Assembly: GCA_019233415.1 (NCBI GenBank) | Contig: JAFAMK010000326.1 | Coordinates: 1 to 6,251 of the forward strand | DNA length: 6,251 bases | Source of the DNA: Vulcanimicrobiota bacterium | Lineage (GTDB): Bacteria > Vulcanimicrobiota > Vulcanimicrobiia > Vulcanimicrobiales > Vulcanimicrobiaceae | Direction: 5' to 3' | Shown: one piece after another, positions 1 through 4,384 of the stretch | How positions within the stretch are numbered: position 1 is the stretch's first letter | Layout: every line of letters starts with the position of its first letter | Notes under the pieces: model-generated | Databases searched by the model: none | Seen by the model: the letters and a program-made list of their open reading frames with translations, nothing else | Told to the model about the DNA's origin: nothing | Translations under genes and position numbers: made by a program

Positions 1-261
1 GCGGCGCTCGCACCCGGCCCGCTGACGATCGACGGCACCGAGACCGCCGCGGTGTTCACGATCCCGCTCGACGTGATCGTCCGCGAGCTGACGGAGGGTA
101 CGGTGAAGGTCGGCGAATGGACCGTCGAGACGCAGCTGCTCGACTACGAGAACCGCCGCGTCTGGGGGCTCACCGGCCACATCTTGCGCTCGTTCGTCGA
201 CGCGTGGACCGTGCCGGTCAGCCCGCTGCGCGACGCCGTGGAAGCGGTGCTGGCTTCGTGA
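1..261 (+). CDS. Nudix hydrolase, probable CoA pyrophosphatase type (C-terminal part only)
   Basis: The reading frame is open from base 1 and ends at TGA 259-261, so only the last 86 residues are present and the start lies upstream. The visible part resembles the C-terminal half of CoA-pyrophosphatase-type Nudix proteins (NudL/YeaB-like). A strand reading AAVFTIPLDVIV matches the segment after the Nudix box where these proteins have a 'vf.vPL' strand. It is followed by DYENRRVWGLTGHILRSFVD, which matches the family's 'IWGaTa.iL..ll' helix. Family members hydrolyse CoA and its derivatives to 4'-phosphopantetheine plus 3',5'-ADP in the cytoplasm. The Nudix box with its catalytic glutamates and the CoA signature would lie upstream and cannot be checked, so substrate is inferred only from the tail. 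The stop overlaps the next gene's GTG by 4 bases (GTGA), suggesting translational coupling. Confidence 0.65.
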   Translation, partial: AALAPGPLTIDGTETAAVFTIPLDVIVRELTEGTVKVGEWTVETQLLDYENRRVWGLTGHILRSFVDAWTVPVSPLRDAVEAVLAS

Positions 262-1796
262 AGCGGCTGCTCGCGGTTCTCGCCGCCGCACTCGCCGTCG
301 CCGTGCCGCGCATCGATGCCGCGGCGGAATGGCAGCCGCCCGACCTGCGCCCGACGACCGCGACGCGAAACGACGTGCTCTCTGCGTACGTGGGAGCCGT
401 CGGCAAGCCTGAGCCGCGTTACGCGCAGCGGCGCGAGCAGTGGACGTACGTCAACGGAACGCGGCATTTCCCGGTGCAGGTGACGGTGCGCGGGGACGAC
501 TTCCGCGCGAACGTCGATTTCGGCAAAGGGGCGTACGCCGGCGGGCGCTGGGACGGCGTGCGCTGGCGCGCCGACGCGAACGGCATCACGCACGCGACGC
601 TTTCCGACGACCAGGGCGACGCGGCCGACCGGCTTCCGCAGAGCATCTTCCCGTTCGCGCTCACCGACTGCGCCCTCGCCGGCGAGTCGAAGCAGTACCC
701 CGCGTGGATTCTCGTCGACCGGGCGCCGCGCGACAAGCCGCATTGGTTCTACGTCGACAAGACGAGCGGCTTCATCACGCGCGAGATCACGCGGGAGGGC
801 CGGCGGACGATTGTCACCGCGTTCGACCGCTTCGAGGCACTCGGCGGGCTGCAGCGCGCCCGGCACTGGCGCGTCAGCGACGGCAATACGGCGAACGACC
901 TCGACGTCACGGTCGACACGGTCGCGCCGGCGACGCTCGATCCGCGCGACGTCGCGATCCCGCAGGAGAAGCGCGTCTTCACGTTTGCGCAGCCGCCCCC
1001 GAACGGGGTCGCCGTTCTGCCGGCGACATTCACCGGCCGGACGATCTTCGTCGACTCGCAACTCGGCGGACAGGGCGCGCGATTCATCCTCGACACCGGG
1101 ACGGCCAGCATCACGCTCGACAGCGATCGCGCAACGCGGTTCGGCGGAACGGTCTTGGAGCACGCGACGATTCCGCAGATGAACGTCGGCCCGCTGCGGA
1201 TGCGCGACGTCTCGGTCCTTTCGATCCCGTTTCGGCTCGGGTATCCCGATCTGGCCGGGATTCTCGGTTACGACTTTTTCCTCGGCTACGTCGTCCACGT
1301 CGACTACGAGCACCAACGGGTCGAGGTACTCACGCACGAGGCCGCCGACGCCGCGTTTCACGCGCCGAACGTCGCCGTGCTCGACGCCTACGTCGACGAG
1401 GGGATACCGCTCGTCCACGCCGCGTTCGGCGAGGTTGCCGGCGACCGCTTCGCGCTCGACACCGGCTCGCCGCACCTGTATGCGCTCGCACCGCTGAAGC
1501 GGCGCGGCGCGGCCGAGATCGCGGCGCACTGGACGCCGGCGAACGCGCCCGGCATCGGCGACGAGAACTACCTCGAAGGTTCGATCGCCCTGTCGCCGTA
1601 CCGCGTCGCCGGCTTCACGCTGGGGCCGGTCACCTTCACGAATCTGGTCGTGGGCCTCGAACGGCCGAACGATCGTCCGGACGCGATCGACATCGCGCTC
1701 GACGGGATCGTCGGGACCGACGAGATGCAGTACTACGACTGGTGGTTCGACTACGACAACGGGCGGATCGCCGTGCGGCGGAACGGCGTTCGGTAG
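258..1796 (+). CDS. Secreted two-lobed retropepsin-like aspartic protease family protein
   Basis: A 512-residue protein of the clan AA (retropepsin-like) aspartic protease type. The GTG at 258 was chosen because it overlaps the previous stop by 4 bases and gives a classic signal peptide: KR, a hydrophobic Leu/Ala/Val stretch at about residues 4-17, then a likely cut after DAAA near residue 23. An ATG at 117 in the same frame would add 47 Arg-rich residues and bury this signal. Residues about 24-235 form a region rich in predicted beta strands, Trp and Tyr, possibly a LolA-like half-barrel, though this is tentative. Two similar lobes follow. Lobe 1 has ILDTGT with Asp279 and an ILG strand at 335-337. 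Lobe 2 has ALDTGS with Asp401 and DGIVG at 482-486, each ending in a 'DY...R..V' hairpin. Both catalytic motifs look intact, so the chain could form an active site without dimerising. No PDZ domain or membrane anchor beyond the signal peptide is visible. A weak GGAAG at 240-244 is the only ribosome-site candidate. Substrate is unknown, and a binding rather than proteolytic role is possible. Confidence 0.8.
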   Translation: MKRLLAVLAAALAVAVPRIDAAAEWQPPDLRPTTATRNDVLSAYVGAVGKPEPRYAQRREQWTYVNGTRHFPVQVTVRGDDFRANVDFGKGAYAGGRWDGVRWRADANGITHATLSDDQGDAADRLPQSIFPFALTDCALAGESKQYPAWILVDRAPRDKPHWFYVDKTSGFITREITREGRRTIVTAFDRFEALGGLQRARHWRVSDGNTANDLDVTVDTVAPATLDPRDVAIPQEKRVFTFAQPPPNGVAVLPATFTGRTIFVDSQLGGQGARFILDTGTASITLDSDRATRFGGTVLEHATIPQMNVGPLRMRDVSVLSIPFRLGYPDLAGILGYDFFLGYVVHVDYEHQRVEVLTHEAADAAFHAPNVAVLDAYVDEGIPLVHAAFGEVAGDRFALDTGSPHLYALAPLKRRGAAEIAAHWTPANAPGIGDENYLEGSIALSPYRVAGFTLGPVTFTNLVVGLERPNDRPDAIDIALDGIVGTDEMQYYDWWFDYDNGRIAVRRNGVR

Positions 1797-1820
1797 GCGC
1801 GAAGACCGCGCCGGCCGTGT

Positions 1821-2819
1821 ATGAGCGAACGCACGATTCTTCCCCGCCGGTTGATGGTCGCCGCGACGCTCCTGATCATCGTCGTGGCGGTCGGGGCGGC
1901 GGGGTACGTGCGGTTCGAGCACTGGCACTGGTTCGACGCGCTCTACATGACGGTTACCACGATCACGACGATCGGCGGCGGCGAGCCGACACCGCTCGAC
2001 GTCCCCGGCAAGTGGTGGACGATGGGCGTCGTCGCGTTCGGCTTCGGGACGCTGACCTACACCGTCCTCGCGCTCGTCGGCTACGTGATCGAAGGGCATC
2101 TCGGCCGCGAGGTCGAGGAGCGGCGCATGCGCCGCCGGGTCGCGCGGATGCGTGACCATTTCATCCTCTGCGGCTTCGGGCGCGTCGGGCGCGAGATCGC
2201 GTACGACTTCACCGCCGAGGGGATTCCGTTCGTCGTCATCGACATCAACGCGGACTCGCTCGACCGCGCCGCGCGCGAAGGCTTCACCGTGATGAGCGGC
2301 AACGCCGCCGACGTCGCGACGCTGCAAGCCGCCGGCGTCGAGCACGCGCGCGGCCTCGTCACCGCGGTCGACAGCGACGCCGACAATTTGTACGTCACGC
2401 TCTCCGCGCGCGTCCTGCGGCCCGACCTGTTCATCGTCGCGCGCGCCAACCGCGGCGACGCCGAGCCGAAGCTGCGGTTGGCCGGCGCGAACCGCGTGAT
2501 CTCGCCCTACACGATCGGCGGCCGCCGCATGGCGAGCCTCGCGATGCGCCCGACCGCGGTCGAGTTCGTCGACACCGTCCTCTCGGCGAACAACGGCCAG
2601 TTGTTGCTCGAAGACCTGACGATCGGCGCGGACTCCGCCTGGGTCGGCCGCGCCCTCGCCGAGCTGTTCCCCGACGGCGACGAAGCCTTCCCGCTCGCCC
2701 TCAAGCGCGCCGGCGAGATGCACTTCCGCCCGCCGACCGACACCCTGCTCCAACCCGGCGACGAACTCGTCGTCGCCGGCCCACCCGCCGCCATCCGCGC
2801 CCTCGAACAGCGTTTGTAG
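1821..2819 (+). CDS. Two-TM potassium-channel-like protein with RCK (TrkA-N/TrkA-C) domain
   Basis: A 332-residue inner-membrane ion channel subunit of the MthK/GsuK architecture, expected to work as a tetramer gated by a cytoplasmic ligand-binding ring. Helix 1 is at about residues 10-30, the pore helix at 38-49, the filter at 50-55 and helix 2 at about 65-90. A charged linker (91-111) follows. The RCK N-domain starts at FILCGFGRVGRE (Gly118, Gly120, Gly123 form the nucleotide-binding turn), and Asp141 ends strand 2, which favours NAD(H)-type binding. The RCK C-domain occupies about 245-332 and ends in the typical 'LQPGDELVVAG'. The filter reads TIGGGE instead of TVGYGD, so potassium selectivity is uncertain. 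The ATG is the only possible start between the previous in-frame stop (1794-1796) and the first helix, and no convincing Shine-Dalgarno precedes it. It lies 24 bases after the protease gene. The overall family call is firm; ion selectivity and ligand are not known. Confidence 0.9.
   Translation: MSERTILPRRLMVAATLLIIVVAVGAAGYVRFEHWHWFDALYMTVTTITTIGGGEPTPLDVPGKWWTMGVVAFGFGTLTYTVLALVGYVIEGHLGREVEERRMRRRVARMRDHFILCGFGRVGREIAYDFTAEGIPFVVIDINADSLDRAAREGFTVMSGNAADVATLQAAGVEHARGLVTAVDSDADNLYVTLSARVLRPDLFIVARANRGDAEPKLRLAGANRVISPYTIGGRRMASLAMRPTAVEFVDTVLSANNGQLLLEDLTIGADSAWVGRALAELFPDGDEAFPLALKRAGEMHFRPPTDTLLQPGDELVVAGPPAAIRALEQRL
2115..2129 (+). promoter_or_regulatory. Candidate internal ribosome site and start for a free RCK domain
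   Basis: Within the channel gene, GAGGAG (2115-2120) lies 6 bases before an in-frame ATG at 2127 (Met103), exactly in the linker between the pore and the RCK domain. Starting there would give a 230-residue soluble RCK protein ending at 2819. MthK, the archaeal relative, is known to make a separate soluble RCK subunit from an internal Met between pore and RCK (Met107), which fills half of its gating ring. The site here is a better Shine-Dalgarno match than anything in front of the main start at 1821. The GAGGAG also simply encodes Glu-Glu, common after the second helix, so chance is a real alternative. Confidence 0.35.
2120..2135. repeat. 16-base perfect palindrome around the internal ATG
   Basis: GCGGCGCATGCGCCGC reads the same on both strands. 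As RNA it can form a six-base-pair all-GC stem with CAUG as the loop, so the candidate internal start codon of the channel gene would sit in the loop and the last G of GAGGAG would pair at the stem base. It encodes the Arg-rich linker R-R-M-R-R, so part of the symmetry follows from repeated CGC codons. Confidence 0.5.
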
Positions 2820-2845
2820 CGCGCCCTCGCAGTAGCGGGGGCGTG
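2820..2845 (+). other. Strong intergenic RNA hairpin (terminator-like stem without U-tract)
   Basis: Beginning directly after the channel gene's TAG, bases 2822-2830 (CGCCCTCGC) pair with 2835-2843 (GCGGGGGCG) over nine positions with one G-U, and two more pairs (one G-U) extend it to 2820/2845. The loop is AGTA. It almost fills the gap to the next gene. The stem is strong enough for a terminator, but it is followed by TGGGTGACG rather than a run of T, so a standard intrinsic terminator is unlikely. It could protect the upstream message's 3' end, cause partial termination, or insulate translation. It would bury a GTG at 2843 that could otherwise start the next gene. Confidence 0.5.
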
Positions 2846-2851
2846 GGTGAC

Positions 2852-2857
2852 GAAGGG
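2852..2857 (+). promoter_or_regulatory. Ribosome binding site deciding the CYTH-CHAD start
   Basis: GAAGGG ends 6 bases before ATG 2864, good spacing for that codon. It touches ATG 2858 directly and lies downstream of GTG 2843, so it favours 2864 over both alternatives. Confidence 0.5.
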
Positions 2858-2863
2858 ATGCCG

Positions 2864-4348
2864 ATGGTCGTCGAACGGGAGTTGAAGCTCGAAGCGCCGC
2901 CGACGTTCTCGCTCGCGCGGCTCGTGCCGGACTGGCACGGCTACGTGGTCGCGCCGGCGGCGATCAAGCGGCTGCACACGGTTTACTACGATACCGAAGA
3001 TTTGCGGCTTGCGCACTGGGGTGTCAGCTTGCGGTTCCGGCGTGATGAGGGATGGACGCTGAAGCTGCCGGTTCCGCACGACTCGCGTGCGCTGTACCGC
3101 GAGGAGCACGTCTTTCCGGGCGACGGGACGACGATTCCGGCGCGCGCGCTCGACCTTGCGACGGCGTATCTGCGTGGCGCTGCGCCGGTTCCGGTCGCCG
3201 AGTTGCGCACGCTGCGCGCGAGCCGGCGGCTGCGGTCCGGCGACGGCGGCGAGGTCGCCGAAGTCGTCGAGGACGACGTGCGCGTCGTCGAGGGAACGCA
3301 CGTCGTGCGGCGCTTCCGCCAGATCGAGATCGAGCTGGGTGCGGATGCCGCCGACGACCTGCTCGACCATCTCGGCGATTTGCTGCGCAGCGAGGGCGCC
3401 GGCAAGCCCGATCCGGTTTCGAAAGACGTGCGCGCGCTCGGCGAGCGGGCGGAAGGGCACGAGCTCGACGCGCCGCCGGTCGGGGCGCGCTCGCGCGTCT
3501 CCGACGTCGTGCGCGCGGCGTTCGCCGCGTCGGTCGAGCGGCTCGTGCGCTTCGACGCGAAGCTGCGGCTGCACGCCGACGAGGAAAGTATCCACCAGGC
3601 ACGCGTCGCCGTGCGGCGGCTGCGCAGCGACCTGCGAACGTTCTTGCCGGTCCTCGACGCGACGCGCGCGTGTGCGCTGCGCGAGCGTCTGTCGTGGCTG
3701 CAGGACGGTCTCTCCGAGGCGCGCGACGCCGACGTGCTCCTGATCGGATTGCGCCGGCGCGGCGAGACGCTGCCGGGGACGGACCGCCGCTTTCTCGACG
3801 ACGTTCTCGCACCGTTCGGCGCCGCGCGGGAGCGCGCGTACGCGCACGTCGGCGACATGCTGCGCCAGCCGCGGTACGTCGCCCTGCTGCAAGAGTTGGT
3901 CGAGACGGCGAAGCAGCCACCGCTCACGCCGGCTGCCGACGACGACGCCTGCGACGCGGCGCCTGCGCTGGTCCGCGAGGCGTGGAAGACGTTGCGCAAG
4001 CGCGTGCGCCGCCGCATGCGCCCGCCGGAGGACCGGGAGCTGCACCGCATTCGAATCGCCGCCAAGCGCGTGCGCTACGCCGCCGAGGCGCTCGAAGCCG
4101 CCGTCGGCGGCGTTGCACGCGACCTCGCCGCCGCCGCCGAGTCGATCCAGACGATCCTCGGCGACCAGCACGACGCGGTCGTCGCGCGCGACCGGCTGCG
4201 CGCGCTCGCCGGTCGCGGCGCGCACGCGTTCGTCGCGGGCGAAGTCGCCGCGCTCGCGCACGGCGACGCCTGCGCGGGCCGCGACGCGTGGCGCCCGGCC
4301 TGGCGCGCCGCGAGACGCGAGCACCGTCGCTTCCGCCGCACGTTTTAA
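2864..4348 (+). CDS. CYTH-CHAD domain protein, probable inorganic tripolyphosphatase
   Basis: A 494-residue cytoplasmic protein joining a CYTH (triphosphate tunnel metalloenzyme) domain to a CHAD domain, the arrangement of E. coli YgiF. The CYTH part (about 1-200) opens with the signature ExExK as Glu4, Glu6, Lys8. It then has YYDTEDLRLAHWGVSLRFRR, WTLKLP and the late strand QIEIEL, so the basic and acidic residues lining the tunnel appear to be kept. CYTH enzymes cleave or cyclise triphosphate groups, and YgiF-type proteins hydrolyse tripolyphosphate. The CHAD part (about 215-490) has the two paired helical repeats with conserved His-Arg cores: IHQARVAVRRLR at His244 and LHRIRIAAKRVRY at His394. 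CHAD domains bind polyphosphate. ATG 2864 was chosen for its GAAGGG and because CYTH proteins start just before ExExK. GTG 2843 and ATG 2858 would add 7 or 2 residues. The gene follows the channel gene after a strong hairpin and may be separately controlled. The exact substrate (tripolyphosphate, thiamine triphosphate or another) is not settled by sequence. Confidence 0.9.
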   Translation: MVVERELKLEAPPTFSLARLVPDWHGYVVAPAAIKRLHTVYYDTEDLRLAHWGVSLRFRRDEGWTLKLPVPHDSRALYREEHVFPGDGTTIPARALDLATAYLRGAAPVPVAELRTLRASRRLRSGDGGEVAEVVEDDVRVVEGTHVVRRFRQIEIELGADAADDLLDHLGDLLRSEGAGKPDPVSKDVRALGERAEGHELDAPPVGARSRVSDVVRAAFAASVERLVRFDAKLRLHADEESIHQARVAVRRLRSDLRTFLPVLDATRACALRERLSWLQDGLSEARDADVLLIGLRRRGETLPGTDRRFLDDVLAPFGAARERAYAHVGDMLRQPRYVALLQELVETAKQPPLTPAADDDACDAAPALVREAWKTLRKRVRRRMRPPEDRELHRIRIAAKRVRYAAEALEAAVGGVARDLAAAAESIQTILGDQHDAVVARDRLRALAGRGAHAFVAGEVAALAHGDACAGRDAWRPAWRAARREHRRFRRTF

Positions 4349-4367
4349 AGGCGATTGCCCCCGCGGC

Positions 4368-4382
4368 AGGAAAAACATTCCT
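4368..4382 (+). promoter_or_regulatory. Small hairpin enclosing the korA ribosome site
   Basis: AGGAA (4368-4372) is complementary to TTCCT (4378-4382) across the loop AAACA. The AGGA is the only Shine-Dalgarno-like stretch before the korA ATG at 4385, so the stem would sequester it. The AGGA-to-ATG spacing of 13 bases is long, and a hairpin ending two bases before the ATG is suggestive but weak (five pairs, mostly A-T). The 36-base gap that holds it is noticeably A/T-richer than its surroundings. Confidence 0.3.
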
Positions 4383-4384
4383 TC

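Noticed and set aside
117..257. In-frame ATG extension of the protease gene by 47 residues.
   Set aside because: The extension overlaps the Nudix gene, is Arg-rich, and would place the signal peptide inside the protein; GTG 258 gives a clean signal sequence.
440..2155. A 571-codon + strand frame overlapping the protease gene.
   Set aside because: The product is almost entirely Arg/Ala/Gly-rich, crosses two real genes and shows no domain; it is the GC-rich second-frame shadow.
144..2753. An 869-codon open frame on the - strand spanning three + strand genes.
   Set aside because: It is antisense to genes with clear conserved motifs, its protein is Arg/Asp/Val/Glu-rich low-complexity sequence without any recognisable domain, and long antisense frames are expected in very GC-rich coding DNA.
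4343..4349. TTTAAAG as a possible -10 element before korA.
   Set aside because: No recognisable -35 lies 16-18 bases upstream, and TTTTAA is explained by the Phe codon and TAA stop of the CYTH-CHAD gene.
2507..4378. A 623-codon - strand frame opposite the channel end and CYTH-CHAD gene.
   Set aside because: Same composition artefact: repetitive Arg/Ala/Val sequence, no motif, and the opposite strand is convincingly coding.
4355..4384. In-frame TTG start adding ten residues to KorA.
   Set aside because: The added residues do not resemble KorA N-termini, and TTG has no ribosome site; ATG 4385 fits the family start.
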